The notes under the pieces are model-generated. The model had not been told where the DNA came from. It saw only the letters and a list, made by a program, of their open reading frames with translations, and did not search any database. Below, piece after piece: positions 7,846 to 14,611 of a DNA stretch of 17,332 nt. Position numbers and translations under genes: made by a program. Each line of letters begins with the position of its first letter. Positions within the stretch are counted from its first letter, which is position 1. Source of the stretch: JACKAN01 sp964502735 (GTDB lineage: Bacteria > Bdellovibrionota > Bdellovibrionia > Bdellovibrionales > UBA1609); the NCBI GenBank assembly GCA_964502735.1, contig CAZCYD010000057.1:1-17332 (forward strand). Direction: 5' to 3'.

Positions 7846-7922
7846 AACCCAAATCCGCAGATAAAATGCATCAAAATTTCCTCAAAGCCTTGTCTACATA
7901 GATCCACGTGGTAGCAAACTCT

Positions 7923-9090
7923 CTATTGCTGAATAAAACCTAAAGCCCTTTTTTTCTCAACTGCACTGGCGTGGCGGATGTCTTCGGCAATCAACTCATC
8001 CCTATCGTCTGCGGTAGCATAGCCTAGAGCCTCCATTAAAACACGCCTTCCGTCCCTGGCAGCCAAAACATCGAGTTTTTCCAGAACCTCTTCAGACAGT
8101 TCTCTATTGAAGCTATATTTTGGATGTTCAGCCAAAATTCCAGAATAAATGGACTGCATGATAAGTCTATTTTCTTCACGAGTGGGAAGCCGAATTTCAA
8201 ATACATGAGCTCTATTTAAGATGGGATCAGGGATTTGGCTGGCGTCATTAGCCGTAAGAACCCATAAAACATGAGACGCATCAATAGGGATATTCAAAAA
8301 CTCATCTGTAAATTCTCCTGGCGGTATGCCCCTCTAACAAGCTGTAGAAAGGGTTAATGGGGTCATAAGCTCCCTCAGAACTCGCCTTATCAATTTCGTC
8401 TACAAGAATTACTGGATTAGCATATGTACCCTTCACCAATGCCGTCGCCACCTCACCTGGTTTGGACCCTTTCCATTGAGATGCATTTCCAGCAAGAATA
8501 AAGCCCGCCGTTGTTGTGGCCATAGAAATAAATTTGTACTCCGTGCCGACGGCCTTAGCAATCAGTTTGGCAAAATGAGTTTTGCCAACTCCTGGAGGAC
8601 CTAAGAGCAGAATAGGCTCCAGACTCATCGACTCCCCAGCTTTTCTGTTTAACTTAATCCTTCTGGAAATATGCCCAATCACTTCCTCAAAATTTGCAGA
8701 ACTCTGATTGAGTATATCTATCTGCCCATCTTTGGGTGGCCCCAATACAAAGCGATTTGGACCTTTGGCCATCATACTCTCTAACATTCTCATCCGACTA
8801 GTGCTACTTCCTGATTCGATTACCAAGGCCTGTTCTTCGTGGATGGCTTGCTGTACACTGTCTAGTGAATAAATACTGTGCTCAACATAGTACTGATTCA
8901 CGCCTTCAAGACTGGCTTCACAGCTTTTAAGTGGAATCATAATTCCACTTGGAGACTGCACCATAGGGCCGCTTACCATCTTGGTTGGATCTAATGCCGT
9001 GGAAGGTCCATGTCGCCCTCCTTCTAGAACGGCCTGAGATGACAAACTAAAAAAAACTGCCATTACAAATGTAAATAATTTTTGGTACAT
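7923..9090 (-). pseudogene. Lon-type AAA+ ATPase with signal peptide, interrupted by a 1-base frameshift
   Basis: Two reading frames join into one 388-aa protein if a single A is removed at 8313-8314. The upstream frame (8302-9090) ends in three off-frame residues and TGA, while the other frame continues with DEFLNIPIDASHVLWVLTAND. The product carries Walker A GPPGVGKT (164-171), Walker B VILVDEIDK (D231, E232), a sensor-1 TAND (about 279-282) and an arginine after ILN (about 293), an AAA+ module close to that of Lon proteases but without the Ser-Lys protease domain. The N-terminus looks like a Sec signal peptide (cleavage likely after SQA, residue 20), odd for an ATPase. Either a true pseudogene, a sequencing error in a draft assembly, or +1 frameshifting on tandem AGG AGA codons. 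Confidence 0.8.
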
Positions 9091-9217
9091 ATGTGGAACC
9101 TTGATATTGATATTTTGAAATTAATGCCCCAAGAATGAAACTTACGGTTTCAACTTGGAACTATTTGTTTAGAGTCATAGCCTAATAATGAAGAGTCTGT
9201 CGACCTTTTCTCTATCG

Positions 9218-9236
9218 GATTATAATTAATATAATC
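9218..9236. promoter_or_regulatory. Interrupted palindrome containing TATAAT on both strands
   Basis: GATTATA and TATAATC are perfect 7-base arms around ATTAA. The arms place a TATAAT hexamer on each strand, so this could be an operator or a bidirectional -10 region about 130 bases upstream of the ATPase gene. No good -35 box is present on either side, so the regulatory role is a guess. Confidence 0.35.
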
Positions 9237-9524
9237 TAGACATGAAATTTTTAGTCATTTGAACTCAAGCTTCCATGATCAGGAGCTAGCCCTAATTAAG
9301 AGTTCCCACAAAAACGAAAAAAAGCCGGAGAGGGCTGGAGATTCGGAGGATTTTGCCGAAATTTGACAGTTAGTCGATAAAAACTACCTTCAATCTCATT
9401 GCAATCAGAAATCTAACCACTTGAAATCAAATAAAAAATGCAGATTCAACCAAGTCAAAAGCACGGTATAAAAATTGAATATGAATCCTTGGTTCGTCGG
9501 CAATTTCCTGCCTTGGAGGTGATA

Positions 9525-9599
9525 TTGAGTACTACTAAAAAATTTCCTATAAAAAAGCGAATTGAAAAGTTCGCAAATTTTATTCTCAAATCTAAGTAA
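9525..9599 (+). CDS. Possible 24-aa cationic peptide with a perfect Shine-Dalgarno
   Basis: TTG at 9525 begins 24 codons ending in TAA at 9597-9599. Five bases upstream of the start lies the GGAGG of GGAGGTGAT (9515-9523), a nine-base perfect complement to the conserved 3' end of 16S rRNA. The peptide has eight Lys/Arg and one Glu (net about +7), with hydrophobic residues at positions 9, 13, 16, 17, 20 and 21 that would line one face of a helix. A 13-codon frame (ATG 9481 to TGA 9522) ends two bases before the TTG and could be a leader. The same frame also extends upstream to ATG 9438. Homology is unknown; it could be a fragment of an older gene. Confidence 0.3.
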   Translation: MSTTKKFPIKKRIEKFANFILKSK

Positions 9600-9605
9600 T
9601 AAGTT

Positions 9606-9660
9606 AAAGATAAAGTGAGCTGTCTTTATACTCCCCTTTAAAAGCAATTCTTTTATCTTT
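9606..9660. terminator. Nested AT-rich inverted repeats after the coiled-coil protein gene
   Basis: ATAAAG (9610-9615) and CTTTAT (9624-9629) form a 6-bp stem with an 8-base loop about 24 bases beyond the minus-strand stop at 9653. An outer pair AAAGATAAA (9606-9614) and TTTATCTTT (9652-9660) covers the stop. Stems are weak and neither strand has a clean T-tract, so termination is only possible. The hairpin also lies just after the short plus-strand ORF. Confidence 0.3.
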
Positions 9661-10225
9661 CTAAACGAAGGCGAGGAGAGGACTTTTCCTCGCCTTTTTC
9701 CTCTCTTTTCACTTGAACTTCTTGCAAAGTAGACACTGAGGATGAAACAGACTCTTCCTCCTGCGAGTTAAAACTCTCGTATTTTTTATCAATCTTGGTT
9801 TTAACTCGACTCAGAATACCATCTAAACCCATTTCCTTTTCTATTTCATCAAGAGACTCCTCCCGAATAGGAATATAGCGCTTTATTGTTTGATCGTGTT
9901 GTTTAGGAAATTTATATTTAATTTCATCTCTTAAAGAGTTGTACTCACGAATAGCTATTTTCAGCTCTTCATGCAGTTTGACGGCCTCGTTAAAAACCTC
10001 TTTTTGCTTTTTCTCGTCCTGAGTTTTTTGTATAGCGGCTAACGACACCTTAACAGAATCTCTGCCCGATTGAATTTTTGACTCCAGGCTGGAGAGCTTG
10101 CCAACTTTTTGAGTGTACTCTCCCATCAACTGGGCATGAGAGTTTACGGGTATAACTATCTGAAAAAAATAGACTAAAACTGAACAAACTAAAAGTCTGG
10201 CCATTTGATTAAGAGGTGATGTCAT
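9653..10225 (-). CDS. Secreted coiled-coil protein of unknown function
   Basis: Not recognised. The 190-aa product starts at the ATG at 10225, which has GGGAG five bases upstream. Residues 1-31 form a signal peptide (cleavage likely after SHA). The mature part is highly charged and predicted helical: heptad-like stretches at about 35-110 and 125-155, rich in Lys and Glu, then a Ser/Glu-rich tail and a basic C-terminus (RLRLER). It should therefore be a periplasmic, elongated coiled-coil protein. The start codon lies 17 bases inside the end of the zinc-ribbon gene, which implies coupled translation and perhaps a joint role, and both follow secA. The tail-coding DNA also contains a plus-strand terminator-like hairpin (9670-9699). 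Confidence 0.7.
   Translation of the reverse strand: MTSPLNQMARLLVCSVLVYFFQIVIPVNSHAQLMGEYTQKVGKLSSLESKIQSGRDSVKVSLAAIQKTQDEKKQKEVFNEAVKLHEELKIAIREYNSLRDEIKYKFPKQHDQTIKRYIPIREESLDEIEKEMGLDGILSRVKTKIDKKYESFNSQEEESVSSSVSTLQEVQVKREEKGEEKSSPRLRLER
9670..9699 (+). terminator. Plus-strand terminator-like hairpin inside the minus-strand coding region
   Basis: GGCGAGG (9670-9676) and CCTCGCC (9688-9694) are perfect 7-base arms with an 11-base loop, followed by TTTTT (9695-9699) on the plus strand. This is a good intrinsic-terminator shape for plus-strand transcription, yet it lies in the 3' coding end of a minus-strand gene. It could stop read-through into the antisense of the secA cluster, or be a by-product of the codons for the basic tail. 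Confidence 0.5.
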
Positions 10226-10931
10226 GTTGCTCCCAAAAAATATCTATTGGCAAACTTTTTATAGCATTCACAATTACAAAAGCCTTTACAGCATTTAATT
10301 TTCTAATTGAGAGGTGACCATTCTTGCTTTCTGCCAATAGACTTTCTGCATCCATTTTCAATCTGGGGTCTTGCAGAACTTGCAAAATGTGATCCCTCAC
10401 ATCACCCGAATCAATTCCATCCAATCTTAGAGTGTAAAGAAACTGGCCATCTTCAGCGCTTGAAACTTCAGAATTCCCAAAGTCTTTTATTTCTAACAGA
10501 ACATCGTCTGTGGAAGAGTCCCCGTCTCCGCCATTTTGAGCCAACACAGAAACAGAAATGTCAGGCTCTTCTCCAACCGTCTCTGCCCACTCATCAAACT
10601 CCTCTATAGCTGATCCAAATTCAGGTTCTGACTCAAGTTCAGAAACTTCTACATCGGAACTCTCCAAAACTTGATCGGGAACTTGATCTAGAGCTTCACT
10701 CTCCATAGGCGGAAGGGGCACATCTAACCCCTTGGCAAAGCTTCCACTCTCAGTGAAGTCTTCTATGGTATTAACCTGTTCAAGCTCAGGTGGAGACTCA
10801 ACAGACTCTATTTGCTCAAAATCCCTGACCTCACCATCAAGATCTACAATTAAAGTCGCACCACAAGCGGAACAGGTGACTACGCCAAAATCTTCATGAA
10901 TTTCAGACTGACATTTTGAACAATGGACCAC
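10209..10931 (-). CDS. Zinc-ribbon protein with acidic linker and C-terminal alpha/beta domain
   Basis: Not a named family. I start at GTG 10931 (240 aa) because GGGGGA lies seven bases upstream; TTG 10946 would add five residues and has no good ribosome site. The N-terminus is a zinc ribbon with CxxC pairs at residues 4/7 and 20/23. Residues about 35-160 are a strongly acidic, low-complexity, probably disordered linker. The last 80 or so residues look folded (predicted strand, long helix, strand LSIRKLN, helix AVKAFVIVNAIKSL, strand PIDIFW), like a small ferredoxin-type alpha/beta module. There is no signal peptide, so it is cytoplasmic. It starts 42 bases after secA and overlaps the secreted coiled-coil gene, so the three are probably one transcript. 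A regulatory or scaffold role is only a guess. Confidence 0.7.
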   Translation of the reverse strand: MVHCSKCQSEIHEDFGVVTCSACGATLIVDLDGEVRDFEQIESVESPPELEQVNTIEDFTESGSFAKGLDVPLPPMESEALDQVPDQVLESSDVEVSELESEPEFGSAIEEFDEWAETVGEEPDISVSVLAQNGGDGDSSTDDVLLEIKDFGNSEVSSAEDGQFLYTLRLDGIDSGDVRDHILQVLQDPRLKMDAESLLAESKNGHLSIRKLNAVKAFVIVNAIKSLPIDIFWEQHDITS

Positions 10932-10973
10932 TGGCAAATCCCCCAAGCCTAGAGGATCTAGTTTAGCCCAAAC

Positions 10974-13682
10974 TTATCTCTTTTTCATTCGCTCTCTTCT
11001 ACGCCTCTCTGCACGGTTCAATTTTGGACCATCGTCCTGGTTGCGATCTCTTGAAAAAGACAGTTGCGCCTCCCGCTCTCTCTGGCGCTCACTATTTTGA
11101 GCTACAGGATGAGCAAAAGGCATTCCCGCACCGGCAAAACCTCCCAGCTCAGCTCCATCGCCAGCACCAGAATAGTCATACTCAGACTCGGGCTCACGCC
11201 TTTCCATTTGCTTGCGCGCTTGCTCTTGAGTCACAATCTGAATTTTTAATAATTTTTCTATACATTCGGACTTGATTGAAAACTGCATAGTTTCAAAGGC
11301 CTTAAAAGACTCCTTTTTATACTCAATAAGAGGATCTTTTTGAGCATAGGCTCGCAAGTTAATCCCCTCTTTAAGTTGATCAATGCTTGCAAGGTGTTCC
11401 TTCCAACGAGTGTCTATAGTTTGGAGCAACACCATTTTTTGTAGATGACTAAAAAAATCACCGATTTTTTCTTTTTGATTGTCGTAAACCGCTTTAACTT
11501 TTTGGCTAACTTCCTGGGTCAATGACTCCGATGTATAGTCCGCAAGATTTGTACTTGCCAAGACCACACCAAACTGCTGATTCAGTGCCGTCTTGAGCCC
11601 TTCTAAGTTCCAACTTTTGTCTTTGGCTCCTTCTGGAGCATAATTGTCCAAAATGATCGAAGTCAGCTCCCCCAACATGTCCAACACAATTCTTTCTAGT
11701 TTTTCACCCTCTAAAATATCACGACGGAGTGAATATACAGCTCTCCGCTGCTGGTTCATCACATCATCGTACTCTAACAAGTGTTTACGAATATCAAACT
11801 GATGTCCCTCAACCTTTCTCTGGGCCCCTTCAATCGCTCGCGAAACCATACCCGCAACAATTGGTTCATCATCAGGAACATTTAGTGTGCTCATGATTTT
11901 TTGGATGCGCTCACCATTAAAAATTCTCATTAAGTTGTCTTCTAAAGACAGATAAAACCTAGAGGCGCCAGGATCTCCCTGACGACCAGACCGACCCCTT
12001 AGCTGATTGTCAATACGACGAGACTCATGCCTTTCGGTTCCAATGATATAAAGCCCTCCGGCTTTTACAACGGCCTCTTTTTCTCTCGCACACCTGGCTT
12101 CGTACTCTTTTAAAGACTGTAAATAAGCTTCAGACTCTAAAGCCTCTGGATTGGCCACCTCCGCTCGAGCTAGAAACTCAGCATTTCCCCCCAAAACAAT
12201 GTCCGTACCACGACCGGCCATGTTAGTTGCGATAGTCACCGCTCCCAGCCTACCTGCCTGAGCAACAATCTCAGCCTCTCTCTCATGCTGTTTGGCATTC
12301 AAAACATTGTGAGTGATACCTTCACCTTTTAACATGCGAGACAGCTTTTCTGACTTTTCAATACTGACTGTACCCACAAGAACGGGCTGCCCCTTTTCTT
12401 TGCAGCTCTTAATGTCACTCGCAATAGCCTTAAACTTTGCCATCTCTGTTTTATAAACCACATCGTCATGATCCTGCCTTTGGATGGGCTTATTTGTCGG
12501 AATCACAGTGACATCAAGATTGTATATTTTTTTAAATTCTACAGCTTCGGTCTCTGCTGTTCCCGTCATACCTGAGAATTTTTTGTACATACGAAAATAA
12601 TTCTGGAAAGTAATTGTCGCCAAAGTTTGATTCTCACTGCGAACTTTCAGATTTTCTTTGGCTTCGATCGCTTGATGCAAACCCTCACTCCAGCGACGGC
12701 CGGGCATGAGTCGCCCAGTAAACTCGTCAACAATGACAATTTCTCCATCCTTAACCATGTAGTCCACGTCAATATTAAACAAGTGATGGGCTTTTAACCC
12801 TTGATAAATAAAATGTAAGAGTTGAATATTGCCGGCATCGTACAGGTTGCCAACGGCCAACAATTTTTCGCAAAGGGCGCTGCCCTCCTCTGTAATGGAA
12901 ACGGTTTTTGATTTTTCTTCTAAGGTAAAGTGAACATCTCTCTTTAAGTTTGGAATAATTTTATTGATCTCGTAGTACTTATCAACAGAGTCTTCAGATG
13001 GACCGGAGATAATTAATGGTGTTCTCGCCTCGTCAACTAAAATAGAGTCACATTCGTCAATGATGGCATAGTTAAGCTCGCGTTGAACGTAGTGATCCAA
13101 CTCAAAACTCATATTGTCTCTTAAGTAGTCAAATCCCAACTCGTTGTTAGTTGCGTAGGTAATATCCGCGCCATAAGCTTTTTGTCTTTGGGAGTGGTCC
13201 AAATCATGGAGAATAGTCCCCGTTGTCAACCCCATCCACTTGTACAGCTGGCCCATCCATTCTTCATCCCGTCTAGCCAAGTAGTCGTTAACCGTAACCA
13301 CGTGAACACCCTTGCTAGTTAATCCGTTGAGATAAGTTGGCAAAGTCGCAACTAGAGTCTTCCCTTCGCCAGTTCTCATTTCGGCTATGCCTCCTCGATG
13401 CAAAACCATTCCCCCTATGAGCTGAACATCGTAATGACGCATTCCTAAAACTCTTCGAGAAGCTTCGCGGCATGCGGCGAAGGCCTCAGGAAGCAAAGAA
13501 TCTAGATGTTCTCCATTTTTGAGCCTCTCTCGGAAAGCTGGAGTCATGGCCTGAAGCTCACTATCTCTCAAATCCTTAAATTTTCCTTCTAGTTGATTAA
13601 TTTGATCAATCACAGGCTGAAGTTTTTTCATTTCTCGATCATGTTTTGTGCCAAATATTTTGGCCAGAGTCTTTTGAATCAT
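10974..13682 (-). CDS. secA: Preprotein translocase ATPase SecA
   Basis: The motor that drives unfolded preproteins through SecYEG. By homology the protein begins at the ATG at 13682 (MIQKTLAKIFGTKHDREMKK, 902 aa, E. coli-like length). Helicase motifs are all present: Walker A MRTGEGKT (102-109), Walker B IIDECDSILVDEARTPLIISG starting about residue 207, SGMTGTAETE, NMAGRGTDIVLGG and QLRGRSGRQGDPG. The C-terminus ends in a basic RAERRRRERMKKR and lacks the CxCxSG zinc motif that binds SecB and lipids in many SecA proteins. The frame stays open upstream to an ATG at 13787 with GGAG near it, adding 35 residues with no SecA homology; 13682 itself has no clear ribosome site, so start choice is uncertain. 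Confidence 0.97.
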   Translation of the reverse strand: MIQKTLAKIFGTKHDREMKKLQPVIDQINQLEGKFKDLRDSELQAMTPAFRERLKNGEHLDSLLPEAFAACREASRRVLGMRHYDVQLIGGMVLHRGGIAEMRTGEGKTLVATLPTYLNGLTSKGVHVVTVNDYLARRDEEWMGQLYKWMGLTTGTILHDLDHSQRQKAYGADITYATNNELGFDYLRDNMSFELDHYVQRELNYAIIDECDSILVDEARTPLIISGPSEDSVDKYYEINKIIPNLKRDVHFTLEEKSKTVSITEEGSALCEKLLAVGNLYDAGNIQLLHFIYQGLKAHHLFNIDVDYMVKDGEIVIVDEFTGRLMPGRRWSEGLHQAIEAKENLKVRSENQTLATITFQNYFRMYKKFSGMTGTAETEAVEFKKIYNLDVTVIPTNKPIQRQDHDDVVYKTEMAKFKAIASDIKSCKEKGQPVLVGTVSIEKSEKLSRMLKGEGITHNVLNAKQHEREAEIVAQAGRLGAVTIATNMAGRGTDIVLGGNAEFLARAEVANPEALESEAYLQSLKEYEARCAREKEAVVKAGGLYIIGTERHESRRIDNQLRGRSGRQGDPGASRFYLSLEDNLMRIFNGERIQKIMSTLNVPDDEPIVAGMVSRAIEGAQRKVEGHQFDIRKHLLEYDDVMNQQRRAVYSLRRDILEGEKLERIVLDMLGELTSIILDNYAPEGAKDKSWNLEGLKTALNQQFGVVLASTNLADYTSESLTQEVSQKVKAVYDNQKEKIGDFFSHLQKMVLLQTIDTRWKEHLASIDQLKEGINLRAYAQKDPLIEYKKESFKAFETMQFSIKSECIEKLLKIQIVTQEQARKQMERREPESEYDYSGAGDGAELGGFAGAGMPFAHPVAQNSERQREREAQLSFSRDRNQDDGPKLNRAERRRRERMKKR

Positions 13683-13805
13683 AGAATATAAAACTACAAC
13701 CAGCTCAGGTAATTGTCTAGGAAGTGTTGATGTTTTATCCCGCCGTTGATCACACCACCCCAGTTCCCAGCCCCAAATCTCCACCATTGATCTCCGCTAT
13801 TTGTT

Positions 13806-13900
13806 TAACGGTCTTTCTAACGGTCTTTCTAACGGTCTATCTGATGGCCTCTGATGGCCTATACTGATCTCGTGTATACTGATCGCGTATCTAACGGTCT
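13806..13900. repeat. Cluster of short tandem duplications upstream of secA
   Basis: TAACGGTCTTTC is repeated three times (13806-13817, 13818-13829, 13830-13841, the last with one change). It is followed directly by TGATGGCCTM twice (13842-13851, 13852-13861), then ATACTGATCTCGTGT and ATACTGATCGCGTAT (13861-13875, 13876-13890, two mismatches), then another TAACGGTCT (13892-13900). Periods are 12, 10 and 15 bp. The block fills most of the 125-base gap between trmL and secA, so any secA promoter lies in or beside it; on the minus strand each 15-bp copy carries a GATCAGTATA. Confidence 0.9.
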
Positions 13901-13912
13901 CTTCGAAAAAAC

Positions 13913-14428
13913 CTATCTAAGTTGACGCAAGCCCTCTCCTAGAACCATGGCCACAGCGTTAGATAGATTAAAACTTCGAATTTTTCCAGGAAAGGGCAAT
14001 GTAACGGCTTGTTCCCAATTGTTTTTTAATAGGTCTTGCGACAAGCCTTTTGTCTCTTTGCCAAAGACCAGCCAGTCACCCTCCCGCAAAGTCAGATCAT
14101 AAAATGATTTTTGGCTTTTTGTTGTAAAATAAAAGATCCGACTCTTATCAGGAACTTTCCGATGCCAATCCTCAAAACAATCGTAGCTTTGCCATTCTAA
14201 CTCTGGCCAATAATCTAAGCCCGCCCGCCTCAACATTTTATCGCTCATATCGAATCCCAAAGGGCCAACAAGATGAAGCTTCGACCATGAACCCACACAA
14301 GTTCGGCCAATGTTGCCAGTATTTTGAGGTATTTCGGGTTCTACCAACACGATATTAAAATTGGTTTTGGGGTATTTATTAGAACTTTGTTGGGATTGCC
14401 GATCGGCGGTTTCTAATTTAGAGGACAT
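13913..14428 (-). CDS. trmL: tRNA (cytidine(34)-2'-O)-methyltransferase, TrmL family
   Basis: A SPOUT-fold methyltransferase that uses S-adenosylmethionine to methylate the ribose at wobble position 34 of certain leucine tRNAs; cytoplasmic, homodimeric. The 171-aa product carries the family motifs in order: EPEIPQNTGNIGRTC (30-44), LHLVGPLGF (51-59), LRRAGLDYW (66-74), the SAM-knot segment VFGKETKGL (121-129) and RSFNLSNAVAMVLGEGLRQL (151-170). The first 20 or so residues are a polar extension before the usual beginning. The start is an ATG with AAAGGAA about five bases upstream. It is divergent from glnB. Specificity for C34 is by family, since related TrmH/TrmJ enzymes share the fold, but the short single-domain form fits TrmL. 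Confidence 0.92.
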   Translation of the reverse strand: MSSKLETADRQSQQSSNKYPKTNFNIVLVEPEIPQNTGNIGRTCVGSWSKLHLVGPLGFDMSDKMLRRAGLDYWPELEWQSYDCFEDWHRKVPDKSRIFYFTTKSQKSFYDLTLREGDWLVFGKETKGLSQDLLKNNWEQAVTLPFPGKIRSFNLSNAVAMVLGEGLRQLR

Positions 14429-14454
14429 GAGCTTCCTTTAAAGACCTTTTCTGA

Positions 14455-14482
14455 TGAGTAAGGCTCGTGGTTAATCTGTCAA
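14455..14482 (-). promoter_or_regulatory. Candidate trmL promoter
   Basis: A perfect TTGACA lies on the minus strand at 14482 to 14477. With a 16-base spacer the -10 position reads TACTCA (14460 to 14455), a poor match. The leader would be about 20 bases. The -35 is convincing, the -10 is not. Confidence 0.3.
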
Positions 14483-14524
14483 TTTTTATTGCCAAGAAAT
14501 ACTCGGTTACAAAGCTTAACTCCT

Positions 14525-14580
14525 AAGGTCAATAAGTTTTCTTTTATGCGCAAGGAAGAACCTCCTTCTCCATTGACCTT
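14525..14580. promoter_or_regulatory. Inverted repeat overlapping the glnB -35 box
   Basis: AAGGTCAAT (14525-14533) and ATTGACCTT (14572-14580) are perfect 9-base inverted arms separated by 38 bases. The right arm contains the TTGACC -35 hexamer of glnB. Between them sits a smaller inverted repeat, AAGGA and TCCTT (14552-14556, 14563-14567). The layout suits paired operator half-sites or a looped DNA element controlling glnB; no binding protein can be named. Confidence 0.4.
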
Positions 14581-14601
14581 CAATTTATTTCTGCATATAA
14601 A
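14573..14601 (+). promoter_or_regulatory. glnB sigma70-type promoter, nearly leaderless
   Basis: TTGACC (14573-14578), a 17-base spacer and TATAAA (14596-14601) give five of six matches in each box. Transcription should start near 14608, only about four bases before the GTG start of glnB at 14612. No sigma54-type GG-N10-GC element was seen between trmL and glnB. Confidence 0.6.
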
Positions 14602-14611
14602 ATGCCTAGTT

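Larger units (their letters stand above)
9091..9652. other. Intergenic region upstream of the AAA+ ATPase gene
   Basis: About 560 bases, AT-rich. Contents I can support: an interrupted palindrome at 9218-9236, a possible very short plus-strand ORF at 9525-9599 with a near-ideal ribosome binding site, and weak hairpins at 9606-9660. No convincing promoter for the ATPase gene was seen. A 53-codon plus-strand frame from ATG 9438 contains the short ORF but has no ribosome binding site of its own. Confidence 0.6.

Noticed and set aside
7904..7911. CCACGTGG palindrome between convergent genes
   Set aside because: An 8-base palindrome is expected by chance in a window this size and has no promoter context.
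9438..9599. 53-codon plus-strand ORF from ATG 9438
   Set aside because: It contains the short peptide frame but has no ribosome site at its ATG and no recognisable domain; I kept only the TTG start, at low confidence.
14489..14611. N-terminal extension of PII
   Set aside because: The PII family begins at MKKIEAIIKPF, and the extra 41 residues resemble no PII protein and include the promoter.
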